Shown: piece after piece, positions 1 to 11,914 of the stretch
Layout of the letters: each line of letters starts with the position of its first letter
Position numbering within the stretch: the stretch's first letter is position 1
DNA from: Saccopteryx bilineata
Lineage: Eukaryota; Chordata; Mammalia; Chiroptera; Emballonuridae
DNA length: 64,000 bases
Direction: 5' to 3'
NCBI RefSeq assembly: GCF_036850765.1
Contig: NC_089492.1
Coordinates: forward strand, 69,006,982 to 69,070,981
Translations under genes and position numbers: made by a program
The notes under the pieces: model-generated
Told to the model about the DNA's origin: nothing
What the model saw: the letters and a program-made list of their open reading frames with translations, nothing else
Databases searched by the model: none

Positions 1-261
1 AAGCACACCACTGACACCAGATAATGTGCTAAGCTGTACTTCTGAGCAAAGGACAGTGCAAAGGCCCCACCACTGGCCAGTCCTGCTGTTTATTCTGTGG
101 GAACACGAGGAAGTTCAGGTGAGAGGGCAAAAGAAAGAGCCACGCAGGTCCTTCCCACTGAGCACTTAGATTTTCCCTGACGTAGAGTGGCCTCTGACAA
201 CAGAATTGACAACTGTTCCTTCCAGGCCCACCTCCAGACCTCTGACACCATATTCTAACAG

Positions 262-803
262 AGTCTCCTTCCCCGTAGGGCGGTGACGGGGAAAGTCTCC
301 TCCCCCGCAGGGTGGTGACGAGGAGAGTCTCTTCCCCTGCAGGGCGGTGAGGGGGAGAGTGTCCTCCCCCGTAGGGCAGTGACGGGGAAAGTCTTCTCCC
401 CCATAGGGTGGTGACGAGGAGAGTCTCTTCCCCTGCAGGGCGGTGAGGGGGAGAGTCTCCTCCCCGTAGGGCAGTGATGGGGAAAGTCTCCTACCCCATA
501 GGGTGGTGAGGGGGAGAGTGTCCTCCCCGTAGGGTGGTGAGGGGGAGAGTCTCCTCCCCATAGGGCGGTGAGGGGGAGAGTGTCCTCCCCCGCAGGGCGG
601 TGAGGGGGAAAGTGTCCTCCCCCGCAGGGTGGTGAGGGGGAGAGTCTCCTCCCCATAGGGCGGTGACGGGGAAAGTCTCCTACCCCATAGGGCGGTGAGG
701 GGGAAAGTGTCCTCCCCCGCAGGGTGGTGAGGGGGAGAGTCTCCTCTCCTTGGGCAGTGAGGGAGAGAGTGTCCTCCCCTGCAGGGTGGTGAGGGGGAGA
801 GGC
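262..803. repeat. G-rich minisatellite, about 17 copies of a 31-32 base unit
   Basis: The repeated unit resembles ggcggtgagggggagagtct followed by cctcccccgtag. Starts of the (a/g)aagt block fall at 324, 356, 388, 420, 452, 483, 515 and 546, giving steps of 31 or 32 bases. Variants (gacggggaaag, gacgaggagag, gagggggagag) recur in order: the three-unit pattern at about 307-402 repeats at about 403-497, which points to a higher-order repeat of about 95 bases. Every unit carries GGG and GGGG(G) runs on the plus strand. Open frames on the minus strand here (up to 186 codons) are by-products of the repeat and not genes. Confidence 0.95.
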
Positions 804-3800
804 AGCCTGGTTCAACCTCTAAGTCACAGAGCCTCAGAATTGGAGACTGAAATTCCTTTATTCTCCAAACTGTGAAGAAATTCCAGTGGTGGCTTAAACC
901 TCATACTTGAATTCTCACGTGACAGAAGGCAATACCATAGAAACCAAATGCTCACAATGGAGAATAGATGTCTATGCACCATTCGTTCAGATAAATTATT
1001 TTCCCCCCTCAATAAAGAGGAATAATGGTGAAAATGTCTTTAACAATGTCTTTATTGTTTTTTAAAAACAATGTTTGACACAAATCAATTTACAGCAGCC
1101 ACAAAACAGTTCATTTCCTTGTGCTGGGTCTACTCTCCCATCACGCACTCGTCACTGCTGGAGCTTTGGGGAGGGTTTTACTACATCATTTTTCTAACGG
1201 CCCTTAATGCCACAAGACACAGAAGACGGAGTGAAACCTAAGATACCGTTGAGTTCCCCTCTTTTCTACTCTTCCCCTTTCACCACTGTGATGTGCAGAA
1301 TTCTGACTCAGGAGATGCCACTCACAAATTTTTAATCATAAAGGTTTCTAAATGGCTCCGAGCATCTTCCACTCACTTTCTTAGAACTCGTTTCTGTTGA
1401 TCTGTAAAGATAGCAGCTACTGTTTGAATTAGATCTTTCTTTCTTAATCTTCTGAAAGAAAGGTCAATATGTAATGCTTCCTCCCCTGGGAGTGGGACCT
1501 CCAGCCATCGCCCTGGTCTGCGGACTGCTGTGGTCAGTGCCATCCAGTACCCACAGCTCAGCCAGCTCCCTGGGCGATGACCCATACAGGCTGCACTTGG
1601 TTTAACTCGTTGTGCTGTCTGGAAATTCATGAACAAGAGCTCACATTTTCATTTCACACCAGGGCCCGCAGATTATGCAGCCGGTCATGCCTGCAGCGTC
1701 ACCAACAAATCCCTGAGCCCTGGAAGCATGAGCTACCTCAGGACTACATGGGAAGAGAAAGCACCTGTGCTGCGCAGGCGCCATGCTGCGCACTGACGCT
1801 GCAGCTGAGCGGGACAAAAGTGCTCGCCCTCACGGCAGCGCAGGGCCACCTGGACTCATTCTGTCCCAGGGGTCACAAGCAACAGCTTGCCACTCTTTTC
1901 TAAGACAAAGTCTTCCCCCAGCCACAAGTAAGCCACCTGGCTGCCTATGCTCTCTATGGTCTTCTGCATCCTCTGAGCCAGAGGGGCCCCCTCCCAGGAC
2001 ATCTCACGCTCAGTCTGCCTCCCATCTTGTTATGAAGGATCAACTCTCTGTGCTGCCAGGCCAAACGCTCGTCTGGGTGTGAGATCGTGGGCCCGTCACC
2101 CACAGCAGCCACTGTTCCCTTCCTTCTGGAACACCGCTGATATACAGGCTAGAGGTACATTCTTGCCTAAAATAGACCCCCAACTCCTCTCTCATTTCTT
2201 GATTACCTTGGAGTGTGTAGCAAAAATAACCAAAAGAATTGTGAATATCTGCTGCCTAAACTTCCTCTCCTCCCATTCTCTGATGAACCCACTTCAATCA
2301 GGCATTTTCTTCAAAACACCAGCACTCCACTTTGTCAAGACTGCCAACGACCCAAACAACGTCACATCCAATGATCAAGTCTCAGTTTCCGTGTTTCTCA
2401 GATGTTCCCCAGCACTGCACACAGTTGCTCACTCATTCCTTTTGCAACTCTGACTTCCCTTGGCCTCCGGGAGGCCCCACCCTCAGCTCAAGGCCCCAGC
2501 CTTGGCGGCTCTGCCTCCTTCTGCATGGACACTTGCAGGCCTGGTCAAAGTGTCCAGGCACATAAGCTTTAAATGGCATTTGTGATGACTCACAAATTTA
2601 GGTCCCAAACTATGTCATGTACATCAGACTTATCCATCAACTAACTTGCCATCTCCCCGAGATTTCCACTAGGCATCTCAAACTTCACACGTGCTAAGCA
2701 GAATCCTGGTTTCTCCGACTACACCTTCTCTTCCTGCCGCTTCCCCCTATCAACAATTGGTAAATACACTTTTCCAGGTGTTTGGGCCAAAATCTGTGGT
2801 GTTATTCATGCTTCCTGTCCTCTTACTCCTCACATTCAATCTAATGACAAACCCTGGAACCTCTACTTTCTAATCTCTCTCAAATCTGACCACTTTCAAT
2901 GCTTCCACACCTAGCAATGTCCCCACTACCTGTGTCCTGGACCCCTGGGAGCATTCCTCTTATGTGATGGCCCTGTTCCCCTTCTTGCTACAATACAACT
3001 TATTCTCTACCTGACAATCAGACAGATTCTATCCCAATGTGTGTGAAATTTTGTTCCTTTTCTGCTTAAACACTTCTCACCTCTTTTAAAATTGCATCCC
3101 AAATCCTCCCTGTGCCCACATGCCCAGTGTGATCTGGGCTCTGAACCCCTCCCCCACCATGCTTCAACCCCTCGGCCTTCTCGCCACTGCCTGAGTCCAC
3201 CAAACACAGTTCTGCCTCCAGGCCTTGGTGATTGCTGTCTCCTCTCCCAGAACACTCTTCTCCCAGATATCAAGGTGGCCCTCTCCTCACCTCTGCTGGG
3301 TCTCTCCTAAGATGCCACCCTGCCAGGCCATTCTTTTGGCAGAGATAAGGACAAAGACCGGCGGAGCAGCCTTTGATGGGCACCTGCCGGGCAGGGTGGC
3401 TGCCACCATCTCCTGGAGGTTTGGGGCCAGAGGAGAGAAACTGCCCACGACCAGGCGTAGCTGCTTGGATTCCTGATCCTGCCCTGAATCTAGAAATGTG
3501 ACCTTTCACTTCAATGTCTGGGAAAGAATTCACCTGCGGAGGGGGTGGATCTTGTCCATTTCAGTCCCTTTCCAACTTACAGGACACAATGTGCAAAGTT
3601 TGAGCAGTTCAACTTTCCTTGTGTTGGACAGCATAACCTACAAATTCAGACAGTAAGGTCCGCATATATTTCAAAATGGGCCTGGCCACTTGTAATCCAT
3701 ATAATTATCTGAACCTTAGCTTTCTTCCAACAGTAAAATGGGAAAAGCAGCATTGTGAAGATTATGCAAGATACAGCATGATAAAGTATTTTGTACAAAC

Positions 3801-5109
3801 ATGTTAGTGTTGTTACGTGAAATGAACTGTTCAAAGTCACCCGTCTGGGCTCAGTTATCTTATTCATAAAGATGATCTTCCAGTCCAAAAATGCTTTCAT
3901 CCTTTAGTGAAATTGATATGTAGTTTAGGTTTGTTCTGATGGACTGATAACCTGACGTTAAGCCCATTTAAAAGGTCTGTCCTTCTAGTCTCTGATAAAT
4001 ATCCACCCTCATCCTCTGTCCCACATGCACCCACATCTTTCAATACTGAGGACAAATTTCACCTCCTCTGTTAGTTTTTTTCTCTTAACACTTTACATAA
4101 GAAATCTCTGTTCCTGCATTTTTCCTGTGCACTTTGTCACTTCTTCTAACACAACACATTTTAAAATTCAACCTTGGGTGTTCATATATTGATAGTACAA
4201 TGCTCCTTGAGCACAGAGAACTACCCTCCTGCTTTCTGTATCCCCACAGGCCCCACTAGTACTTCCTAAGTAAGAGATACTCGCTGAACAGCTAATAAAA
4301 CACTGGAGAGCATCATCAAGCCCATTTACATATTGCAATAGAAGAAACGGCGGTTTGTGTCCTTCCTTCAAATAGCAAATAGTGTAACGTAATTTAATAG
4401 CACAATTAAGGAGTAAGTCTCATGAGAAATGTGCTTCCTCAGTAGCCTCTATCAATATCAAAGCTGAGTTAAGGGAGGGAATTAGCTCAACAAATGTACA
4501 AAAACAGACCCTTTAGGGAAAACACTAAATGGGAAACTGGAAAAGAAAGACTACTCAGTGAAAAGTTCTCAGAATGCTTAAAGGGAGACCATTGAAAATG
4601 TTGTCAGTGATGAAAAATAGACTAGAAATAGAAAGCAATGTCAGTGATAGAAAAATGAATTCTTACAGTGGGAAGGCATTTCATAATTGACATCATGCTT
4701 TTTTACACAAATTAGCTGAACTGAAACGAATAACGTGCCTATTAATTAGGGCAGACTTGGGGGGTTTGAACAGAGAAAGGATAGAGAGGTGTGTGTTATA
4801 GGGAAGCTATAATTGTGAGAAGAGGTTTTTATGCACATGATAACCATAATGGTTAAGGTTTTTGTGCACGTATTAACCAAAATGGCGCTATTTACAAAAT
4901 TGTGGTTGTAATTAATTATAATGTAATTTGCAAAGTAAGTGCTTCCCAAGCATGCAGTGGTGTGGAATCTTTTCTCTGACCCTTATTCTTGCTGAATAAA
5001 AACATTTAAATTCTTATTTTCTGAAGAATTTATATCCTTCCTTTCTCCATAATGGGTTTAACATAGATAACCCACCAAATATATACACAATGACTATATC
5101 GCAATCTTT
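804..5109. other. intron: unique sequence with old L2-like relics
   Basis: No exon is recognised. About 2690-3360 is pyrimidine-rich with phrases typical of old L2-type LINE 3' ends (ccaggccttggtgattgctg, ctctgctgggtctctcc). 4680-4950 is AT-rich with repeated ataaccataatgg / attaaccaaaatgg phrases. The rest has no structure I can assign. Confidence 0.5.
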
Positions 5110-5480
5110 AAAAGATGGCTCCCTGGCTGGTTGGCTCAACAGTAGAGCACTGGCCCGGTATGTGGAAGTCTCGGGTTCATTCCTGGTCAGGACACACAGG
5201 AGAAGTGACCATCTGCTTCTCTACCCCTTCCCCATCTCTTTCTCTCTCTCTCCTCCCATAGCCATGGCTTGAATGGTTTGAGCAAGTAGGCCCTAGATGC
5301 TAAGGATGGCTCCACAGCCTCACCTCAGGTGCTAAAATAGCTTGGTTGCCAAGCAATGGAGCAGCAGCCCCAGATGGGCAGAACATCTCCTGGTAGGGGG
5401 TAGATCCTGGTAGGGGTGCATGCGGAAGTCTGTCTCTCTGCCTCCCCATCTCTCACCCTCTCACTTAATAAAAAAAAAAA
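5110..5480 (+). mobile_element. bat tRNA-derived SINE, diverged
   Basis: The head ccctggctggttggctcaac keeps a degraded pol III A box (tggctcaacagt) and B box (gggttcattcc). It is followed by the body motifs ccatctgcttctc, ggatggctcc and gcatgcggaagtctgtctc, and an A-rich tail near 5468-5480. Many differences from the cleaner copies at 12178 and 15180 mark it as older. Confidence 0.9.
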
Positions 5481-7874
5481 ATGAATGAGTACATGAGAAA
5501 AAAAATTGGGCTGGAAAAAGTATGATAAGGGAAGGAGAAGTCAGCAGAAGTCTACTGACCCAAAGGCCTACACTTACTGTAGGCAAAGGCACCAGCAGTT
5601 CTCCTGGGTGCATAAAATGAGACAAAGCAAGTTATCTACAGAAACACAGGTGTCCCCTGTGGAGACGAGAGAGACCACTTCAGAGGATGGCTGACTGAGA
5701 GGATGCTGTGCAAATACAGGAACAGAGTCTCAGGGTAAATAAAACAGCGAGTTTCACAGGATTCTTACTTGTGAGGCTGACTAGTAGACTGCATAATCAG
5801 TGCTTTAGCACACAGAGAGCTGGGTCAGGCACCTTGCTTATTGCAGGGTAAAACTGAAAATATTTATATCTAGGTGAAGAGGGCATCATTTATCTTTCTG
5901 GAAGCTGATGCAAATTTCTTCTTGAGTTTTAAACAGCAACAAAGTAAGAGATTATATGAACAAGTCACTTGGCGAGGAGCTATACCTGGTTGCTGGGTTG
6001 AGTGGAGACCCATAGCTTTACTAAGTTATATATGCTGAAAACTGCAATGGAACTGTCTTATAAAAAATTAAGAGGTTTAATCACAAAAGAATCCCAAGTG
6101 GAAAGCCAAAACTCTGAGAGAGGGCCTGTGATACACCTCAGAAAGCTATGAGACCCTATGAAGTAAGGAACTTTAAGCCTTCATACTTGCATCCACAGAT
6201 GTGACCACAATCATTTTATACCAGATGTTTAAAGTGGAAGCTATCTATACTGTCCCACAAAAGGGACCTCAGCAAGCCCTTGAATAAATTACTACATTAA
6301 ATTATGTTAGATTCGAGTAAATATTACTGTTATGAAAAAGAAAAGGCTTAAAATAAGGGAAGCTTGATCATTTTAAGTTATCAGCCATAATGAACCACAG
6401 GCAAGAAAACTTGACTAATCTTATAAAATGAGCCCGAAGTTGGAGAATAATAAGTATTAAATGAATTAATTTTTGAGAATTGCTATGACTTTCCTATCTG
6501 TATTCTGTAACCATTATTTCTCTTCCATACAATCACTAATTGAGGTTTCCCTGGTAAATCAATTCCTAAGTCACGGTCTAATAACTAAATTAATAGAGCT
6601 TTATCACCTCCGAAATACAGACATTATCTACTCTCCAGTAACCTATGGACACTGCAGAGATCGTCTATTGTCCTTTGACACATCTCAACATCTTGTTTAA
6701 ATCTCCCCCAACCGCAATCATTCTATGTGAAGAAAACTGGTAACCACATGCGGAGGGCTTTAGTCTCTGAAACAACCATGATGCACAATGCACTGCAATA
6801 ATAATATTCAAGAGGGAGAACACATTGGCCTCCTGAGGCCAGGGATTGGCCTTTCCCTGTCACCTCTGTGTCCCCAGCACCAAGTACAGTCCCTGCCTGG
6901 CACACAGCAAGTATTTACAAACATCTGTTGAATGCATAAATGGAAGAGATGAACATGGGAAGGCCTGATACATGTTAGCTAGCCACATACATAACTTCAT
7001 TCTCACAGTCATGCTATGATTAAGAGTGAAATTATCCACATTTTATATAAAAGTGATACACCAACATGCTAAATGACCTCCCCAGAGTAAATCACAGAAC
7101 CTGGGCCAGCCCAACTCGCAGTCTCTAGCCATGGCTCCAGTTTCTCTACTTGTACTCCATGCAAGGTGCCAAAGGGACATTCATAGATATTCCCCAATAG
7201 TGGGGTGGGTGAGGAATGCTACCTGATGGACAATGTATTCAACTCCCAGTGAATCTTACTGCATCACAGCATCAGAAAAGACTTTAACGGAAAGGAACCC
7301 TGATAACTTTAATCCTGACAAATTGTATCCCTAACTGATCCTACTTTGGAGCTCATTGAAGGACATCTGTCTTCAGGAGACTGTGGTGCTGCCTAGGGCA
7401 GCGTGGAACAAGCCATACGAGGTCATGCTGTTGCCCAAGGCTGCCACTCCAGAATGCCATCAAGAGATGCACCTGATAACAATAAGAGACTGTGCTGCTT
7501 TGGGAAAATTTGATCTTTCTGGATTTCTTATTCAGCATCACTTAAGTGAAGGTCTAAGGCAAAAGAACTTATATGGTCACATCTACCTTTAAAATTCAAA
7601 GCTTCCCTACTGCTCAGTCTCTCTGGCTAAAGTTACTCAAGTGGATTTGTAGACACAAGTGAGTTGTCAATTTAAAAATCAGCTATGTTCTTAAAATTTT
7701 AAAACCAGCTGTTTGAAACTCAGAAATGATTTTCTCACAGAAACAATGGTAGACACAATTTCCAAATCAATCCATGATTATCAAATCAATCAATAATCCA
7801 GCAAATACTGCACTACAAGGTGGTGGCAGAAGTAGGTTTACAGTTGTGAGTACAAGAGTTCGTTACCCTACATT
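5481..7874. other. intron: L2 and MIR relics in unique sequence
   Basis: 6820-6945 carries an L2-type 3' phrase (tgtccccagcaccaagtaca, then gcctggcacacagcaagtat and tgttgaatgcataaatgg). 6985-7145 resembles MIR (cattttatataaaagtgata, aatcacagaacctgggccag). I see nothing else assignable in this stretch. Confidence 0.55.
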
Positions 7875-7888
7875 TAGTCACCAAGCAC

Positions 7889-8187
7889 TGGCCCTGGTTG
7901 CCTGGCTCAGTGGTAGAGTGTCGGCTCAGTGTGTATGGATGTTTCAGTTTTGATTACTGATCAGGGCACACAGGAGAAGCGCCCATCTGCTTCTCTTCTC
8001 TACCTCTCCCCCTCTCGCTTCTCTCTTTCTCTCTCTCTCTCTTCTCCTCCCCTCCTGCATCCATGGTTTGATTAGAGCAAGTTGGCCCCGGGCACTGAGG
8101 ATGGCTCCATGGCCTCTACCTCAGGTGCTAAAAAATAGCGATGGTTGCAATGAAGCAAGGACCCCGGATGCGCAGAGCACTGCCCCC
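7889..8187 (+). mobile_element. bat tRNA-derived SINE, lacking its tail
   Basis: The SINE runs from tggccctggttgcctggctc to gcagagcactgcccc. It is flanked by a near-perfect duplication, tagtcaccaagcac (7875-7888) and tagtcacaagcac (8188-8200), the right copy lacking one c. The 3' part and A-tail of the family are absent although the duplication is present, so it inserted as a short copy or lost its tail later. Confidence 0.9.
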
Positions 8188-8669
8188 TAGTCACAAGCAC
8201 CAACTCATCAACTGTGAGCTACAAGCAGAGAAAGAAAAAATGTTGGCAAGGTACAGAAGGGATTCCTTGGTGGGGAAGGGGAAGGAAATGGTAAAGAGAT
8301 GTGGACAATTGTTTTCAAAGCAGATAATTATTAAGTAGGATAAAGGGTGAGTCATGCTAGCAGGTTAAAGAGAGTAGAAGATACAATTCAGGGAATACAT
8401 ATAGTATAAGATAACCTTAAATATACTACACATCACTTCTCTATAATTCAGACCTACATAGTTAGCAGCAAATAGAAACCAAACATTTAACACATATTTA
8501 ACCAAATACCTACTAATATTTGTCTTTGCTGGGTGCTATGACTGATTAAAGAAAATGAATACGACGTAGCTGCTACATTTTACAACTCTTTGTTTACAAT
8601 TTCATTTTTCTGCTTGTTTGAAACTTCAGACACAATGGTTTCACAAAGTGGTATGTTTCCTGATTAAGA

Positions 8670-8890
8670 ACTCAGGTTTGAGGTCAACTTTCTGGAGGTT
8701 AAATGGCAGGGCTGTCATTTACCTCTTCTTAGCTTCCCCATCTGTAAAACGGTGATAACGACTCCATTGTCGTGGAGCTGAGTGGGAATGAGCCACGTTC
8801 ATAAACAAACGGTGGTTAGAACAATGTCTGGCATAGAATAAGTGCTCGAAAAAATACTTGCTATGATTAGTATACTTGTATATATTATAA
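8670..8890 (+). repeat. MIR SINE relic
   Basis: The order of phrases ctcaggtttgaggtcaac, gctgtcatttacctcttctt, ccccatctgtaaaacggtga and tggcatagaataagtgctcg follows the MIR core and 3' end. Confidence 0.75.
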
Positions 8891-9929
8891 AATCCACAGC
8901 CAACAACACTTATTGAATGTTCTCTGTATACTGTTGAGTAAAAAAAAAAATAGGGTACAGAATAGTATGTATAGTAGTCTATTTTAAGGAAAAAAAAGTA
9001 TACATACTTGAATGTATACCATTCACATGTGGCCAAAGTAGGTGCTATGCATATGTTTACACAAGTGGAGTGTATCCGTAGAAGGATCCACAAGAAACTA
9101 GGTACTAAAGCGTAAGAGAATTTCATTCTTCTCCGTAAACCCTCATATACTTCTAGAATTTTGTCCCACGCCATGCTATCATTCACTGTGTTTTTTTAAA
9201 TATTCGTTAAACAATTTTTTTTTGTGGCTCTCAAGCAGGGAATAAAATTGGTAGTCATCAATTCAATCCTACCTTTATTTAAAAAGTTAATCCAAAACTC
9301 ATCCACTAAATCACCTAATCCCAATTAAATGAGAACGAGGGATAGCAAACTCAGATGACTTTGTTCTCTTCCAAACCATCTCAAATTAAAAACTGGAACC
9401 AGTCAATGCTGACGTCCTCTAATTTAAACATGGGAACTTATTACATTGATTTGTGTTGGTCCCCTAAGACACTTAATACTTTTACAGAAACAGTAAATCA
9501 ATTAGCTACAAAAAAATTATAATAATAAATGTTTAGGAGGGTTAGTAAACTAATTTAATTTGCTCAATAACATATGCCTTCTTGTTTTGATTATTTATAT
9601 ACAAGTCATATGTTACATATAAGAAAGAATTACATATTAGAATCCAAGTGTGTTAATTTGATGCTATAAAGCATCCTGACTTCTGGCTAACTAGCTGAAA
9701 AAATTAACTTTGTAATGAGGCACAAAATGGGTAATTGCTAAAACACTGAATTTTTCACTTTTTGGAAATATAGTCCAAAATTCAAAGGTAAGGCAACTCA
9801 TGTTTCTTACATTTCTGACGATACAAAACAAAGAGAGAACTTTATTTCCAATAATTTTATAATCTCATTAAGATGTACAGTGTATATGTATATCCTCTGG
9901 GGAGGGGAAAAAAAAGAAAACAAAATGCC
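8891..9929. other. intron: AT-rich, nothing assigned
   Basis: A high-AT stretch with short A and T runs. No exon, RNA gene or datable repeat is recognised. Confidence 0.5.
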
Positions 9930-10640
9930 AACAAGACAAACCGACTCAACAATCCCAAACAGACATCTGTTTTGTTTTCTCACATCTTAATAGCCTGGCT
10001 ATTTTAGATACAAATATTTGTTTTGCTGACAAATGTTTCCAAAATGCGAGTGAAAACTGTTTCACTGAAATAGTTTGTGTTTGAGTTGAACAAATGGTGA
10101 ATTTTCCCAAGTCCAAGAGGCATTTGTGAAAATGAGGAAGTATGGTCTAAGATTTTTAAAACCGCTCACTCGCCACAACGCAGGACTCCAGGTGCCTGCT
10201 ATTGCAAACCTAGCATCATGTCTGTAGTGAAGGCATATAGGCATGTTAGGTAGTCTAGATGAGGCCCAAATTCCTTGTATTTACAGGGAAGACCGCAGCA
10301 GTTTAGTTTTTCATCCTGTCACACTGCATTTCTGTGAGAGCCCAGCATTCTCCTGCAACTCCGCACAAGAATGTTCCCCTGTTTTCAGGCGCTTTGCTCT
10401 ACTTTCGGGGCCTTGGCAAGGATCAAAGAAGCAGAGGGAACAAATGGTTTCCCATGCATATTGAATTCCCTCTTATACCGACTTTTCCTCTGTCACTTGA
10501 AATTCAATATTGGCAAGATTCCCGTACATCACCTTAACCAGTAAATCGTCTGCACGCAGTCGGAGCATGAAAAGGTAGATTTCAACAGCAAGTTTTTTGT
10601 AAAGAATTCAAATGAACAAATTGGATGAAAAATGAACCTT
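9930..10640. promoter_or_regulatory. candidate conserved non-coding element
   Basis: A repeat-free block with retained CpGs (ccgctcactcgccacaacgc; gtaaatcgtctgcacgcagt) inside AT-rich intron. It carries motif-like strings such as gaacaaatgg (SOX-like), cccatgcatattgaattc (POU-like), acaaatatttgttttgctga (FOX-like) and caaatggt (E-box-like). EYA1 is a developmental gene of the kind that usually has intronic enhancers. The call is inference from composition only and needs cross-species alignment. Confidence 0.3.
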
Positions 10641-11914
10641 TTAGTGGTATCTATACTAAAACTCACTACTAACCAAACTAGCTTTTACTTTACATTAACC
10701 TGAAATGTTTTATTTATCATTTACTTTTTTCTCTGACTGCTTTGCATTGTTTAAAAAATACAATTTTAGAGGTGAATAGTCCTTTCCTAAGAATTTGGGC
10801 TCAAAATTCTTGATTAACTTAATAATACCTAACATTTATTGAGCATTTAAGAGCTATGTACCAAGTTTTCCTAATCTGTAGAATGGGAACAAACAGTACT
10901 GGCTTTATGGGTACATGACTGCAAATAATGTAAACCTCTAAAAACAACAATTGTATTATTACTATGTATTATTATTATACTTGTCCTAATTATAATGAGA
11001 TGTTCTAAGAGATTTTAGACAAGAAATATGTTTTCAAAACAAATTATTTAAATATAGCAAAGTAATTAAATTACAAAAGAGTGTTCATATTTTGAGTATA
11101 TACATGAGTCATATGATACAAAATATTTTTAAATGGCTCAAGTACTCTAGAAAAATGAATTTAAAATTTCCTTTATGACAATTACTTTCAAGTGGTAAAA
11201 TTATTGTTATTACTTCTTGGAGAAAAAATTAATTCAGTTATTCTGGTAATAATATGCTTTAAGATTTTAGGGTTGAGTACAAGGACATAATATACTCCTT
11301 ATATGTCAGGGGCTAAGAGATGATAATGTGTGTTCAGTTATTAGCACAAAGGAAAAATGTCCTGAAATGTTTTCTTTTTTTTAACATTTATGTTTTTAAA
11401 CATAGAATTAAAGCATTGACTTTGTAAAGAATTATAAACACACAATACAATATAAAGATAGTGTAATACAGAATTTTACACTTGAAACCTAAATAATTTT
11501 ATTAATCAATGTAACTCCAATAAATATAATTTAAAATAAATGTTTGTTTTGAAATTTAAAAAAAATTAAAATTTATCATTTAAAAATTAAAGTAATTATA
11601 GATTCAATTTTGATATTAATGTCTTATAGTTTAAGAAAAAAAGTTGATTCTTACTGAAAATTTTTTTCCCACATAGTAGAATTTGAATGTAACGTGGAAT
11701 ACCCTTTTCCCAGAAAGTACACAGAAAGCCATTTAATTGGGAAGATATGAATGACACGGCTACTGTCACAAATGATATCTACTGTATAACATCAAATTTC
11801 TGAGATTTTTTCCCCAGTAAAATGTTTATAAATATATACCTCCTTACAAGGGAATGTTTCAATGATAGTGAAAATAAAAATATTTTGAAATAAATGAAAA
11901 TGAAAATAATACCT
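10641..11914. other. intron: very AT-rich, nothing assigned
   Basis: Long runs of A, T and AT with no open frame or SINE. 10815-10975 has a faint MIR-like order (acatttattgagcatttaa, ctaatctgtagaatgggaac). Nothing else can be supported. Confidence 0.5.

Noticed and set aside
262..803. CRISPR-like array
   Set aside because: Units are contiguous without unique spacers, and this is a mammalian intron.
166..815. Long minus-strand open frames (131 and 186 codons) rich in Ser, Pro, Leu and Thr
   Set aside because: They are produced by the 31-32 base minisatellite; the peptide repeats only because the DNA does, and no start context or splice evidence supports them.
1577..2082. Overlapping plus-strand frames of about 100 codons
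   Set aside because: They overlap in different frames, match nothing I recognise and lack splice or promoter support.
8719..9186. 155-codon minus-strand frame
   Set aside because: Spans a MIR relic and AT-rich text; Phe/Tyr-rich composition is typical of AT-rich non-coding DNA.
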